A DNA stretch of 64,000 bases from Tunturiibacter empetritectus. GTDB taxonomy: Bacteria; Acidobacteriota; Terriglobia; Terriglobales; Acidobacteriaceae. The stretch lies in contig NZ_JACCCU010000001.1 in the NCBI RefSeq assembly GCF_013410875.1, positions 186,001 to 250,000 of the forward strand, read 5' to 3'. The notes under the pieces are model-generated. The model was not told the origin of the DNA and did not search any database. It saw only the letters and a list, made by a program, of their open reading frames with translations. Position numbers and translations under genes: made by a program. Below are positions 43,171-53,117 of this stretch, piece by piece (within the stretch, counting starts at the first letter, position 1; each line of letters begins with the position of its first letter).

Positions 43171-43375
43171 GTCCTGCCGGACGGGCTCCCTACGCGGGAA
43201 GCGGTCACTTCGTGACGCGTCTACCGGTCTTGACGACACGGCAGCATAGGTCCTCCCGCTGGTCGGAAGCAAAAAATGCCGACCAACGGAAGGCCCTCCG
43301 TCCTTAACCCACCCAGACAAGGTATACAAGTCACGAAGTGACCGCTTCCCGCGTAGGGAGCCCGTCCGGCAGGAC
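43171..43375. repeat. Nested-palindrome interspersed repeat, copy C
   Basis: A 205-bp element with perfectly complementary 46-nt arms (43171-43216 and 43330-43375). Each arm itself contains three small hairpins: GTCC-tgcc-GGAC, then CTCCC-tacgc-GGGAA (imperfect), then GTCAC-ttc-GTGAC. Between the arms is an inner pair, TCCTCCCGCTGGTCGGAAGC with GCCGACCAACGGAAGGC. The internal asymmetry shows that it lies in the opposite orientation to copy D. It separates the convergent OmpA-family and kdsA genes and ends 8 bp before the kdsA stop. There is no coding potential and no clear target-site duplication. Confidence 0.92.
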
Positions 43376-43383
43376 ACATGCTT

Positions 43384-44244
43384 CTAGCGAACGGCTGCGT
43401 GCACAGCCAGCAACTGCTCCAGCACAGCCTTCAAATGGTTCAGGTGAAGCGCATTGGCTCCATCCGACTTCGCCTCCGCTGGATTGTCATGTACCTCAAG
43501 AAAGACGCCGTCCACTCCGGCAGCGACCGCCGCACGAGCCAGCACAGGGATGAACTCCGGCTGTCCCCCGCTCACACCATTGCCCGCTGAGGGTGTCTGA
43601 ACCGAGTGCGTGCCATCGAAGACCACCGGGGCAAACCCACGCATCACTGGCAGCGAGCGCATATCCACCACCAGGTTGTTGTATCCGAAGCTCGCGCCGC
43701 GCTCCGTCAGCGAGACGCGATCGTTTCCGCTCTCGCGAATCTTCTCCACGGCATGCCGCATGTCCCACGGAGCAACGAACTGACCCTTTTTCACGTTGAT
43801 CGCACCGCCAGTCTTCTTCGTTGCCTCGGCTGCAGCGATCAGCAGATCTGTCTGTCGGCAGAGAAACGCGGGAATCTGCAGCACATCCACAGCTTCGGCA
43901 ACGGCGTCGCAGTCAACCGCGGTATGAACATCGGTCAATACAGGAAGACCCGTGCTTTCGCCGACTGCGCGAAGAATGCGGCAGCCCTCCACCAGTCCGG
44001 GGCCGCGAAAGCTCTTGATCGAGGTGCGATTGGCCTTATCGTAGCTGGCCTTGAAGATGTAAGGAACGCTAAGGTCGGAGGTGACGCGCTGAATCGCATC
44101 GGCCATCCTGCGCGCATGGCTCTCGGACTCGATCACACACGGTCCAGCGATGAGAAAAAGCTTGCCCCGGCCTACCGGAACTCGATGAGGTGCACTGCCA
44201 ATGTCGAAGGAATGAGTCACAACGTTTATTTGACCATAGCCCAT
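43384..44244 (-). CDS. kdsA: 3-deoxy-D-manno-octulosonate 8-phosphate synthase
   Basis: Condenses phosphoenolpyruvate and arabinose 5-phosphate to KDO 8-phosphate for lipopolysaccharide. The 286-residue TIM barrel contains LIAGPCVIESESHARRMADA, FKASYDKANRTSIKSFRGPG, TDVHTAVDCDAVAEAVDVLQ, IPAFLCRQTDLLIAAA, KKGQFVAPWDM and TERGASFGYNNLVVDMRSLP. Metal-site Cys residues are present in AGPCV, so it may be the metal-dependent form. It follows fdhA and the DUF1641 gene in the same direction 31 bp downstream, but a KDO function in that operon is unlikely. Confidence 0.96.
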   Translation of the reverse strand: MGYGQINVVTHSFDIGSAPHRVPVGRGKLFLIAGPCVIESESHARRMADAIQRVTSDLSVPYIFKASYDKANRTSIKSFRGPGLVEGCRILRAVGESTGLPVLTDVHTAVDCDAVAEAVDVLQIPAFLCRQTDLLIAAAEATKKTGGAINVKKGQFVAPWDMRHAVEKIRESGNDRVSLTERGASFGYNNLVVDMRSLPVMRGFAPVVFDGTHSVQTPSAGNGVSGGQPEFIPVLARAAVAAGVDGVFLEVHDNPAEAKSDGANALHLNHLKAVLEQLLAVHAAVR

Positions 44245-44275
44245 GACCCCGCGTCTGAACCTGAGATCGTGTCGC

Positions 44276-44734
44276 TCAGTTTTTCAGTGACCGGCCCAGT
44301 CCGGAGAGCACCAGCGTCATGAACGAAAGTCCGCGGCGGCTGTCTTCACTCGTAGCCCGACTGGCAAGCTGCCACAGGCTCGGCGCCTCTCGCTCCGCCT
44401 GATGCTCCTTGGTCGCATGAGCCATCACCTTCGAGAGCTGATCCAGCACCTCCGGATCGAGTTCGGTAAGTATCTTCGCGGCGGTCAAAAGATTACGGAT
44501 CGCCGCAATCCCTTCCGGCTGCGCCGCATACTTCGACAACGTGTTGAAGATCGTATCCTTCGCGCCGATCGCGCCATGCAGCAGGCTTAGCAGGCCCTTC
44601 CGGTGTGCCTCTTCGAGCACATCGTAGGCCAGCAGCAGCGCCTCGGCATGCTCCTCTGGAGCCTTCTCAAGCTTGCGGGCGAGATCCGCCTTGAAGTCGA
44701 CAGTGATCGGTTTGAAAGCAATTGGCTTGGCCAT
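44276..44734 (-). CDS. DUF1641 protein associated with formate dehydrogenase
   Basis: A 152-residue helical protein starting MAKPIAFKPITVDFKADLAR at 44734, with AGGAG 6 bp upstream. The DUF1641 core LDPEVLDQLSKVMAHATKEH, AYDVLEEAHRKGLLSLLHGA and KDTIFNTLSKYAAQPEGIAA is clear. It lies just after fdhA. Such proteins (YrhD type) regularly accompany this kind of formate dehydrogenase and may help electron transfer or assembly; the exact job is not known. Confidence 0.85.
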   Translation of the reverse strand: MAKPIAFKPITVDFKADLARKLEKAPEEHAEALLLAYDVLEEAHRKGLLSLLHGAIGAKDTIFNTLSKYAAQPEGIAAIRNLLTAAKILTELDPEVLDQLSKVMAHATKEHQAEREAPSLWQLASRATSEDSRRGLSFMTLVLSGLGRSLKN

Positions 44735-44768
44735 AGCAGCTCCTGAAGTCGAAAAAGAGGTCGAAAAA

Positions 44769-47700
44769 CTAAACAGTAGTGGAAGTAATCTGAACGAGCT
44801 TGTCGGCGGCAGCGGTTCCCGGCAGGTGGTAGTCCTTGCGCGCCCACTTGCGTTCAATCTCGAGACCGGGCTGAGGCGTTCGCGTGCCATAGCGGAAGTT
44901 TCGGCGCGGCAAAGGATTCTCCCCCTGCTCAGGCAGCACCGTCATGCTCACCGCCGTCTCCTTGAAGGCAGGCGTATGCGTCGCGCGATCAGTAAAGCTG
45001 CTGGTCAGTCTGTTCACCGGCTCCTCCACCGAGTTCAGCGTCATGTAGAGTTGCTTGCCCTTCACGCGCTCCGACACCAGCACCTGCACCCGAGCCTTGC
45101 CGTGCGGCGAGGTCACCTGCACAAATCGGCCTGTCGTCACGCCGCGCTCCGCCGCCAACTCCGGCGAAACTTCAATCCAGCTGTTCGGTGTAATCTCCCT
45201 GATCCCGGGGGTGCGGTAAGTCATGCTGCCCTGCTCGAAGTGCTCCAGCAATCGGCCATTGTTGAGGTGCAGATCGTAGACCGAGCTCGTCTCCTCCGAG
45301 GGCGGAATGTACTCGATCGGGAAAAATCGCGCCTTTTTGTCAGGGAAAGGAAAGCCCTCAGTAAACAAGAGCGGCGAGTCGGTTCCGTCTGCGTGTACCG
45401 GCCACTGCTGGCTGTCGAAGCCCTCCAGCCGCGTGTAACTCACGCCGGCAAACAGCGGAGTCAGACGCGCCACCTCATCCATAATCTCGGAGGGATGTTT
45501 GTAGTTCCAATTGCCGCCCATGCGGTTCGCGATCAGCTGAATAATCTCCCAATCGGCCTTCGACTCGCCCAGCGGCTCCATCGCCTTGTAGATGCGTTGA
45601 ATGCGACGCTCCGTACTGGTGAAGGTCCCGTCCTTCTCGAGCGAGGTCGCTGCGGGCAGGATCAGGTCCGCAAAGCGGCAAGTCTCTGAGAAGTTAATGT
45701 CCTGGACGATCAGAAACTCGAGCTTCTCCAACGCGCTCCCGACAAAGTTCGCATTCGAGTCCGAAGTGATCGTGTCCTCGCCCTTGATATATAGCGATTT
45801 CAACGTCCCGGCCAGAATTGCCTCAATCATCTGGTGATTGTCTTTGCCCGTCGTTGTCGGCAGCGTAACGCCCCAGTCTGCTTCGAACTTCGCGCGAACC
45901 TCCGGGTCGTCCACATGCTGGTATCCGCTGAAGACATTCGGCATCGAGCCATAGTCGCTCGCTCCCTGCACATTATTGTGGCCGCGCAACGGATAAGCAC
46001 CCGCCCCAGGCCGCATGTAGTTGCCAGTGACCAGCAGCAGATTCGAGATCGCCGTCGCGGTGTCCGACCCACCACAATGTTGCGTCACGCCCATCGCAAA
46101 CAGGATGCACGTTCCATCCGCCGCCGCAATCTCATGCGCTACCGTGGTCAATGTTGCAGCGGGAACGCCGGTAATCTTCTCGGCATATTCCAATGTGAAT
46201 GGCTCAAGCGACTTCTTGAACTCGTCAAAGTGGTTCACCCACTTGTTGACGAAGTCCATCTTCGCCAAGCCACTGTCGATGATGTACTTCGACACCGCGC
46301 ACATCCACACTGCGTCCGTCGAAGGGTTCGGCCGGAAGAAGATGTCCGCGCGTTCGGCCATCTCGTGCTTGCGCAGGTCGGCGACGATCAGCCGTTGCCC
46401 ACGATGCTTATGCGACCGCTTTACACGCGTGCAGAGCACCGGATGATTCTCCGCGGGATTCGCCCCAACGATCAACACCAACCCGGCTTTTTCGATATCC
46501 GCAATCGAACCCGAGTCGCCGCCATAACCCACAGTGCGCTGCAGCCCCATCGTCGCAGGGTTCTGGCAGTAGCGAGCGCAGTTGTCGATGTTGTTGGTCC
46601 CGATCACCGCGCGCGCCAGCTTCTGCATCACGAAGCTCTCTTCATTGGTGCACTTGGATGAGGCGATAAACGCCAGCGCATCCGCCCCGTGCTCGTTCTT
46701 GATCCGCTTGAACGTGTGCTCGATAATGTCGAGCGCCTCGCTCCACTCGATCTCGCGAAAGCTCTCTCCATCGCGCAGCAGCGGCTTCACCAGCCGATCG
46801 TCGGCGTTGATATGGCCCCACGCAAACTTGCCCTTCACACAGGTAGAGATTCCATTCGCCGGTCCATGCGTCGGCTCTATCTTCAGAATGTGACGTTCCT
46901 TCGTCCACACCTCAAAGCTGCATCCCACCGCGCAGTAGGTACACACAGTCTTGGTGCGTTTCGTGCGCTCGTTGCGCATCTCCGACTCCATCTCGGAGAG
47001 CGATAGGATCGGGCCATACCCAATCGGCGGCTCGACCCCCTTCACCACGTCGATCATGTTGTTCAGCGTCGCCGCCGGCAGGTCGGTCAGGTAACCCGCC
47101 TCGCCCAGCATCGACTTCTCCATCAACGCGTTGCAGGGACAGACTGTGACGCAGTGTCCGCATGAGACGCAGCTGGAACCTTCGATCTGCGTTCCGCCAT
47201 CCCACAGTACACGAGGGTTGGCACTCTCCCAGTCGATTGAAAGCGTCTCATTCACCTGCACGTTCTGGCACGACTCCACGCAACGCCCGCACAGAATGCA
47301 CTGGTCCGGGTCGTAGCGGTAGAACGGGTTCGACATATCTTTCTCATACGGCTTCCCTCTGTACTCGCGGTGCTGGTGCTTCACATCGAGAACCGCCGTC
47401 GTATTGTGGATCGTGCAGTTCTGATTGTTGTTGTCGCACACCGTGCAGTACAGCATGTGGTTCTCGAGGATGCGGTCGAAGGCCTCGCGCTGCGCAATAT
47501 CGACCGTCTCGCCTGCGGTCTCCACCTTCATCCCTGCGACGACTCTGGTCGAGCACGCCCGAGCCAGCTCGCCATTCACCTTCATCAGGCAGGTATCGCA
47601 GCTCTCGATCGGCCCCATCTGCTTCATATAACAAACCTGCGGCACAGGCTTCTGCGCGTTCACCGCGGTACGCCGATTCAGAAGGTCGATCAACAGCTCC

Positions 47701-47795
47701 CCGGAGCGGCCAGGTACCTGCAGTCCATCAATGGTCAACTGTGTATTCGGAGTATGCTCGGCGGGGGTATTCAACAGCGATTTCGTAGTTGCCAT
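44769..47795 (-). CDS. fdhA: Formate dehydrogenase alpha subunit, FdhA/YrhE-like, with Fe-S N-terminus
   Basis: A 1008-residue molybdopterin enzyme that would oxidise formate. Order of parts: a 2Fe-2S domain (CDTCLMKVNGELARAC), a His/Cys cluster (HMLYCTVCDNNNQNC), two 4Fe-4S sites (CILCGRCVESC and CVSCGHCVTVCPC), a further 4Fe-4S site (CTYCAVGC) and the molybdopterin domain. The active-site segment is NCARYCQNPATMGLQRTVGY, with Cys near residue 410 in place of Sec and Gln instead of the usual His after it. I believe the Gln is typical of the Bacillus/Staphylococcus-like branch. The start at 47795 has AGAGGG upstream. No beta subunit is nearby. Confidence 0.92.
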   Translation of the reverse strand: MATTKSLLNTPAEHTPNTQLTIDGLQVPGRSGELLIDLLNRRTAVNAQKPVPQVCYMKQMGPIESCDTCLMKVNGELARACSTRVVAGMKVETAGETVDIAQREAFDRILENHMLYCTVCDNNNQNCTIHNTTAVLDVKHQHREYRGKPYEKDMSNPFYRYDPDQCILCGRCVESCQNVQVNETLSIDWESANPRVLWDGGTQIEGSSCVSCGHCVTVCPCNALMEKSMLGEAGYLTDLPAATLNNMIDVVKGVEPPIGYGPILSLSEMESEMRNERTKRTKTVCTYCAVGCSFEVWTKERHILKIEPTHGPANGISTCVKGKFAWGHINADDRLVKPLLRDGESFREIEWSEALDIIEHTFKRIKNEHGADALAFIASSKCTNEESFVMQKLARAVIGTNNIDNCARYCQNPATMGLQRTVGYGGDSGSIADIEKAGLVLIVGANPAENHPVLCTRVKRSHKHRGQRLIVADLRKHEMAERADIFFRPNPSTDAVWMCAVSKYIIDSGLAKMDFVNKWVNHFDEFKKSLEPFTLEYAEKITGVPAATLTTVAHEIAAADGTCILFAMGVTQHCGGSDTATAISNLLLVTGNYMRPGAGAYPLRGHNNVQGASDYGSMPNVFSGYQHVDDPEVRAKFEADWGVTLPTTTGKDNHQMIEAILAGTLKSLYIKGEDTITSDSNANFVGSALEKLEFLIVQDINFSETCRFADLILPAATSLEKDGTFTSTERRIQRIYKAMEPLGESKADWEIIQLIANRMGGNWNYKHPSEIMDEVARLTPLFAGVSYTRLEGFDSQQWPVHADGTDSPLLFTEGFPFPDKKARFFPIEYIPPSEETSSVYDLHLNNGRLLEHFEQGSMTYRTPGIREITPNSWIEVSPELAAERGVTTGRFVQVTSPHGKARVQVLVSERVKGKQLYMTLNSVEEPVNRLTSSFTDRATHTPAFKETAVSMTVLPEQGENPLPRRNFRYGTRTPQPGLEIERKWARKDYHLPGTAAADKLVQITSTTV

Positions 47796-47983
47796 AAGCC
47801 CTCTAAGATGCAAAGCAGAGTAGCAGGCGATGCTCGGTCTGACCACTCCCATCTCTCACCACATTACACCTAACGCACACTGACAAAATCGTGACAAAAA
47901 AGTGCACCCGTCGAGCCTCCGCGACGCATCCAAGGCTCTCAACCAAAGAAGCGGATCGCAGACTGTTGTTTAGTCAGGCAACA

Positions 47984-49366
47984 TCACGAGGGCTCACCCC
48001 ACCGCTCCCTCACCAACGCCAACCCCTCTTCGGTGGTCATCACGACGCCCTCAAGCTGAGCATCTTCCGCAGCCTCGAGCATCTCCTTGAACTGCGGGCT
48101 CGGGCGATATCCCGCAGCAATCAGATCCCGCCCAGTGACCAGCAGCTTCGGCCGCATCTCTTCGACCGGGGCCGCTTCATAGCGTTCCTTCGCGAAGTCG
48201 TACAGCCGCAAATCCCCATGCGCCGACATGCAATCCATCCAGTGCAGCCCAAGGTGTTCATCGAACTTCGGCAGCCGAAGAAACCGTTTCAGCGTCGATT
48301 CGCGCATCTGCAGAATATCTCCAAAGCGCATATGGTTCTTCACTAGCGCCACGATCTGTTCGGTCTCCTCATTCGAAAATCGCAGCCGCGCAAGAATCGT
48401 CTCGGCGATGCGAACTCCCACCTCAACATGCCCATCGAAGCGGATGCGGTCCCCCGGCTTCTTAGGATTAGGCGGACGAAACGTAGCAGGCTTGCCTATG
48501 TCGTGCAGAAGTGCGCCCCAGGCTAGCGTCGGCGACACGCCCGGCGTCAGTTTCTCCAGCAGCAGCATCGTGTGAACCCATACATCGCCCTCCGGATGAA
48601 ACTGCGGCGGCTGCTGCACCCCGCGCATCTTCACCGCCTCCGGCAGAATATGCTGCAACAGTCCGAACTCGTACAGCATCTCGAACGCCCGCCGCGCATG
48701 TCCCTCCGTCAACATCAGCGTCAACTCATCGCGAATCCGCTCCAGGCTGACCTGCATGATCTCTCCTGACAGCTCCTTGATCGCCGCAGCCGTCGCAGAG
48801 TCGACTTCGAACTCCAGCCGAGCCGCAAACCGCACCGCCCGCAGCATCCGCAGCTTGTCTTCAGCAAACCGATCCTTCGCGACGCCAATCGTCCGCACCT
48901 GATGCTTCGTCAGGTCCTCACGTCCACCCACAAAATCGAGAATCGCCTCTTCGCCGGGCCCAACCAGCGGATCGAACAGCATTCCATTGATCGTGAAGTC
49001 GCGCCGCTGAACATCCTCACGCGGGTCCGTCGAAAAACGCACCGCATCCGGCCTTCGACCATCGCTGTAAGCCCCATCATGCCGAAATGTAGCGACCTCG
49101 GTAGCAATCTCACTGCCATCTTCATCCGGCGAGCAAACCAGCACCACGCCAAAGTGCGCCCCCACGGAATACGTCTTCGCAAACATCCCCATCACCACAT
49201 CCGGCGTCGCGCTGGTCGCCACATCGAAGTCCTTCGCCTCAACGCCAAGCAGCAGGTCGCGCACGCATCCGCCAGCAAAGTAAGCCGTATATCCCGCATC
49301 GCGCAGAGACATCACGATCCCTCGCGCCGCCCTGTACCTCGCGTTATCGCCCCAATGCTCGCTCAT
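47984..49366 (-). CDS. CCA-adding/poly(A) polymerase-family nucleotidyltransferase with HD domain
   Basis: Adds or repairs the CCA end of tRNA, or is a related poly(A) polymerase. The 460-residue protein has the nucleotidyltransferase signature [20 protein letters not shown] with the metal DxD (DFD) and [13 protein letters not shown]. Next is the RNA/ATP-binding segment [20 protein letters not shown], then an HD domain ([12 protein letters not shown]) and a C-terminal helical part. From the ATG at 49366 (AGGGGA upstream) the length fits cca genes with an HD domain. It is divergent from tsaD, 41 bp away. Confidence 0.93.
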   Translation of the reverse strand: MSEHWGDNARYRAARGIVMSLRDAGYTAYFAGGCVRDLLLGVEAKDFDVATSATPDVVMGMFAKTYSVGAHFGVVLVCSPDEDGSEIATEVATFRHDGAYSDGRRPDAVRFSTDPREDVQRRDFTINGMLFDPLVGPGEEAILDFVGGREDLTKHQVRTIGVAKDRFAEDKLRMLRAVRFAARLEFEVDSATAAAIKELSGEIMQVSLERIRDELTLMLTEGHARRAFEMLYEFGLLQHILPEAVKMRGVQQPPQFHPEGDVWVHTMLLLEKLTPGVSPTLAWGALLHDIGKPATFRPPNPKKPGDRIRFDGHVEVGVRIAETILARLRFSNEETEQIVALVKNHMRFGDILQMRESTLKRFLRLPKFDEHLGLHWMDCMSAHGDLRLYDFAKERYEAAPVEEMRPKLLVTGRDLIAAGYRPSPQFKEMLEAAEDAQLEGVVMTTEEGLALVRERWGEPS

Positions 49367-49407
49367 GCTTCCCCTATGCTCGCCTTTGCTTCCCATATCA
49401 TAGAGAG

Positions 49408-50676
49408 ATGCGCGAAAGCCCCCACGGTGGCCAGACGAACGGCCAAACAACTGGCGAAAGGACAGTCCTCGGCACAGGCCTCGGCACTGGCCTCATCCTC
49501 GGCATCGAAAGCTCCTGCGACGAGACTGCGGCCGCCGTGGTCCGCGCCGGCAGCGAAGCCCTGTCCAACGTCGTCGCCTCGCAGATATCGCTCCACGCAA
49601 ACTACGGCGGCGTCGTCCCCGAGCTTGCCTCCCGCGAACATCTCCGCAACATAGTTCCCGTTGTCCGCGAAGCCATAGCCCGCGCCAGCGTTGCGGCCGG
49701 CCATCCAATCACCTTCGCCGACCTGGACGCCGTAGCCGTCACCGCCGGCCCAGGCCTCGCCGGAGCGCTCCTCGTCGGCATCACTTACGCGAAGGCCCTG
49801 ACCTTCGGCCTCGACAAGCCACTCATCTCCGTCAACCATCTCGAAGGCCACATCCACGCCGTCCTTATGGAGACGCGCCAGCGAAGCGAGATCCCCATGG
49901 AACTTCCCTTACTCGCGCTCGTCGTCTCCGGTGGCCACACGCACCTCTATCTCGCCACGCACGAGCAGGGAAGCGAAACGTGGACTTACCACAACGTAGG
50001 CCGCACCGTAGACGACGCCGCCGGCGAAGCCTACGACAAGGTTGCCAAGCTCCTCGGCCTCGGCTACCCGGGCGGCCCCTGGATCGACGCTCTCGCCCCA
50101 CACGGCAATCCACGCGCCGTCCCCTTCAACTTCGGCGAGATCAAACATCGCGCCCCGCGCCCCGGAGTTACCAACAAAAAAGCCCCCGCCAGCAACGCAG
50201 GCCCGCACTTCGACTTCTCTTTTAGCGGCATCAAAACCGCAGTCCTTCGCTACGTCGAAACCCACAACATGCGCGACAGCATTGAAGTCCGCCGAACCAC
50301 CCTCGCAGCCAATCCCACGCTAACGCCTAAGTCCGAAGCCATAGTAAACCTCTGCGACCAGCAGACCCTCGACCTCATCGCCTCCTTCCAGTACGCCGTC
50401 GTCGGCAACCTCCAACGCCAGGCGTTTTCAGCTGCTGAATCTTTGGGGGCGCGATCGATCGTCGTCTCCGGCGGAGTCGCCGCCAACAGCGAACTGCGCC
50501 GCCGCCTCCAGGCCGAAGCCGACCGCCGCAACCTCCCTATCGCCTTCCCGTCTCTGGCCCTCTCCACCGACAACGCCGCCATGATCGCCGCCGCCGCCTG
50601 GCCAAAGCTGGTCGCCCGAGACTTTGCCACCGAAGACCTCGGCGCAGCCCCTCAGCTCCGCCTCGGCCAGCAGTAA
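49408..50676 (+). CDS. tsaD: tRNA N6-threonylcarbamoyladenosine synthesis protein
   Basis: Transfers threonylcarbamoyl to A37 of ANN-decoding tRNAs together with TsaB and TsaE. The 422-residue protein has [16 protein letters not shown], the metal-binding HxxxH in [49 protein letters not shown] and a late [14 protein letters not shown]. It is longer than the usual ~340 residues because of a variable N-terminal segment (residues 1-28) and an insert after [14 protein letters not shown]. The true start may be a later codon. Confidence 0.95.
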   Translation: MRESPHGGQTNGQTTGERTVLGTGLGTGLILGIESSCDETAAAVVRAGSEALSNVVASQISLHANYGGVVPELASREHLRNIVPVVREAIARASVAAGHPITFADLDAVAVTAGPGLAGALLVGITYAKALTFGLDKPLISVNHLEGHIHAVLMETRQRSEIPMELPLLALVVSGGHTHLYLATHEQGSETWTYHNVGRTVDDAAGEAYDKVAKLLGLGYPGGPWIDALAPHGNPRAVPFNFGEIKHRAPRPGVTNKKAPASNAGPHFDFSFSGIKTAVLRYVETHNMRDSIEVRRTTLAANPTLTPKSEAIVNLCDQQTLDLIASFQYAVVGNLQRQAFSAAESLGARSIVVSGGVAANSELRRRLQAEADRRNLPIAFPSLALSTDNAAMIAAAAWPKLVARDFATEDLGAAPQLRLGQQ

Positions 50677-50787
50677 CCCAACCCGGCACAATTTGCCCCG
50701 CGATATCAGCTAAAATCATCAGGGAATCTCAAGCGAGAGCAGTCTGCACCGCGCCACGAGCCGGCTGCGGCAGGATACTAGAGCAAC

Positions 50788-52284
50788 GTGGCAACCATAG
50801 AACTCTTCAACACCCTCGGCGGAAAGATCGAAACCCTCGCCCCCGTCGACCAAAAAGCTCTGCGAATGTACTGCTGCGGCCCCACCGTCTACGACTACGG
50901 CCACATCGGCAACTTCCGCACCTTCCTCCACGTAGACGTCCTGCGCCGCGTCATTCGCCAGCAGGGTATCCCCGTCGAGCACGTCATGAACATCACCGAC
51001 GTAGACGACAAGATCATCCGCAACGCCGCAGCCGCCGGCGTCCCCATCGCCCAGTACACCAAGAAGTTCGAGGATGCGTTCTTCGAGGACCTCGACGCCC
51101 TCGGCATCCAGCGCCCCGAGCACATCTCCCACGCCACCGCCTGCATTCCCGACATGGTGGGTCTCATCGAGCAGCTCGCCGCCAAAGACATCGCCTATCA
51201 GGCCGAAGACGGCAGCTGGTACTTCCGCATCGCCCGCTTCCCGGACTACGGCAAGCTCTCCAAAAAAGACTTTGACGGTATCGAAGACGGAGCCCGCGTC
51301 GACATCGACGAGTACGAGAAAGACGCAGCCCGCGACTTTGCCCTCTGGAAGGCAGTAAAACCCGCCATCAACGGAATCCAGGAACAATCCTGGGACACAG
51401 CCCTCGGCATCGGCCGCCCCGGCTGGCACATCGAATGCTCCGCCATGGCCACCAAGTTCCTCGGCGACAACATCGACCTCCACACCGGCGGCGAAGACCT
51501 CATGTTCCCGCACCACGAGAACGAGATTGCCCAGTCCGAATCCGCCTCCGGCAAACCCTTCGTCCGCCACTGGATGCACGTCCGCTTCCTGCTCGTCGAA
51601 GGCAAGAAGATGTCCAAGTCCGAGGGCAACTTCTACACTCTGCGCGACCTGCTCCTCAAAGGCTACCGCGCCTCTGCCATCCGCTTCCTTCTCATCTCCG
51701 TGCCCTACCGCCACCAGATGAACTTCACCTTCGACAGCCTCATCGAATCGACCAACGCCATCGACCGCCTGCGCACCTTCCACCAGCGCATGGTGAAGGG
51801 CGGCTTCCCACAGGGATGCGATCAGGCCCTCTCGCTGCTCACCGACGAGGCAAGGATGGCCTACACCATCGCCCTCGCGAACGACCTCAATACCGCCGAA
51901 GCCCGCGCCGCCATCTTCGACCTCGTTCGTGCAGCCAACACGGCCGCGGACAATGGAACGCTGCGCAACGAAAATGCGACAGAGATCATTCAGCTCCTTG
52001 AACTCTTCGACGGAGTCTTCGCCGTCCTCGAAGACCGCGACGCCGCCATCACTCGCGCCGCGCTCACCTGGGCCGAAGCCGAGGGTCGCATCGACGAGGC
52101 CGCTCCTGAGCTCGTCGCCACTCTGGCCTTCTCCGACGCCGCCATCGACGCCCTCGTCGCCGAACGCACTCAGGCCAAAAAGACCCGTAACTTCGCCCGC
52201 GCCGACGCCATCCGCAACGACCTGCTCCAAAAGGGCATCCTAATTGAAGACTCCAAAGATGGCGTTCGCTGGAAGAGAAAGTAA
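50788..52284 (+). CDS. cysS: Cysteinyl-tRNA synthetase
   Basis: Charges tRNA-Cys. The 498-residue enzyme starts at GTG 50788 and has the zinc Cys in MYCCGPTVYDYGHIGNFRTF (HIGN in place of HIGH, the normal CysRS form). It continues with NITDVDDKIIRNA, GWHIECSAM, HTGGEDLMFPHHENEIAQSE and KMSKSEGNFYTL. The C-terminal DALR-like part is present. Length is normal. It stands 111 bp from tsaD. Confidence 0.97.
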   Translation: MATIELFNTLGGKIETLAPVDQKALRMYCCGPTVYDYGHIGNFRTFLHVDVLRRVIRQQGIPVEHVMNITDVDDKIIRNAAAAGVPIAQYTKKFEDAFFEDLDALGIQRPEHISHATACIPDMVGLIEQLAAKDIAYQAEDGSWYFRIARFPDYGKLSKKDFDGIEDGARVDIDEYEKDAARDFALWKAVKPAINGIQEQSWDTALGIGRPGWHIECSAMATKFLGDNIDLHTGGEDLMFPHHENEIAQSESASGKPFVRHWMHVRFLLVEGKKMSKSEGNFYTLRDLLLKGYRASAIRFLLISVPYRHQMNFTFDSLIESTNAIDRLRTFHQRMVKGGFPQGCDQALSLLTDEARMAYTIALANDLNTAEARAAIFDLVRAANTAADNGTLRNENATEIIQLLELFDGVFAVLEDRDAAITRAALTWAEAEGRIDEAAPELVATLAFSDAAIDALVAERTQAKKTRNFARADAIRNDLLQKGILIEDSKDGVRWKRK

Positions 52285-52323
52285 ACTCGCTGCAACAGAA
52301 ATAAACCCGCCGGAGCGGAATCG

Positions 52324-53088
52324 ATGACCTTCGCACCCCGCACCTTCGCCACATTCGTCCTCGCCGCTCTGTCAGTCGCTGCGGCCGCACAAGCCCCTGC
52401 GCCCGGCACAACCGAGTGGGAGAACGAAGCTCTCAAGCTGCGCCTCTTCTATCCCTCCGACCTCGTCAAGGCGGATCCCGAAAAAGTCCTTCACGACGGC
52501 CACCTCACCCTCTTCAACGTCGACAACCCAAAACTCGCCGCCGAGACCCACTGCCTGCGCCCGGCACTCCTGCTCGAACTCCCCCAGTCCGGCCCCGCGC
52601 AAACCACAAGCACTCAACCCACCGCGGACGGCGGCACGCAGGTCACCATCACGCCCGCCATCACCGCGACCATCCTGCTAGCCGAACTCGACGTCGACTG
52701 CGTCAACGCCGAGCACGAGAGCAGCAGCACCACCCTGCTCGGCGACCTCGCCGAGATCGTCACCAAGGTCCCCGGCATGAAGGCGATCGTGAAACCCTCC
52801 TGGTACAACGTCGGCTGGCAGAAGGTCCACATGGCCGCCGCGCAAGGCCCAGCGCAAGGTCCAGCGCAGCCGCAGGCCCCAACCACCGACTCCGCAAACC
52901 AGCCCACTGTTCCGCAGTCGCTCTACACCATGGGCCTCTCCACAAACTGGAACAGCCATCTCCTCGTCTGGTACTTCTCTTCGAACAACATCGACACACT
53001 CAATCGCATCACCAAGACCACCGTCCGCTTCGGCCGCGCCGAGGCTGCGCCGCTCTATCCAGTTCCCATGGGCACCGCTGCCCCCTAG
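52324..53088 (+). CDS. Secreted hypothetical protein, related to 56395-57105
   Basis: A 254-residue exported protein with a signal peptide (residues 1-22, ending AAAAQ). It contains LKLRLFYPSDLVKADPEKVL, which resembles LNITYFYPGRFVPDPASVGE of the product of 56395-57105. There are two cysteines in the mature part (LAAETHCLR and LDVDCVNA). A low-complexity Gln/Pro/Ala stretch (AAAQGPAQGPAQPQAP) precedes the C-terminus. I recognise no domain. It probably works in the periplasm or outside. It lies between cysS and fhs on the same strand. Confidence 0.72.
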   Translation: MTFAPRTFATFVLAALSVAAAAQAPAPGTTEWENEALKLRLFYPSDLVKADPEKVLHDGHLTLFNVDNPKLAAETHCLRPALLLELPQSGPAQTTSTQPTADGGTQVTITPAITATILLAELDVDCVNAEHESSSTTLLGDLAEIVTKVPGMKAIVKPSWYNVGWQKVHMAAAQGPAQGPAQPQAPTTDSANQPTVPQSLYTMGLSTNWNSHLLVWYFSSNNIDTLNRITKTTVRFGRAEAAPLYPVPMGTAAP

Positions 53089-53117
53089 CTTTCTTTAACC
53101 CGAACACGCCGAGACCA

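Noticed and set aside
43171..43375. Repeat copy C as an insertion sequence or CRISPR
   Set aside because: There is no transposase frame and no regular repeat-spacer pattern. No clear target-site duplication is visible at either C or D.
50877..50937. HIGN instead of HIGH in CysRS as a defect
   Set aside because: HIGN after CGPTVYD is the normal form in cysteinyl-tRNA synthetases.
50719..52230. A 503-codon leftward frame opposite cysS
   Set aside because: It is the antisense shadow of cysS, with no recognisable domain.
52416..53117. A long in-frame extension upstream of fhs (would give a 772-residue protein)
   Set aside because: The extension is Arg/His/Pro-rich and is the shadow of the secreted-protein gene in another frame. 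The Fhs homology starts at 53118.
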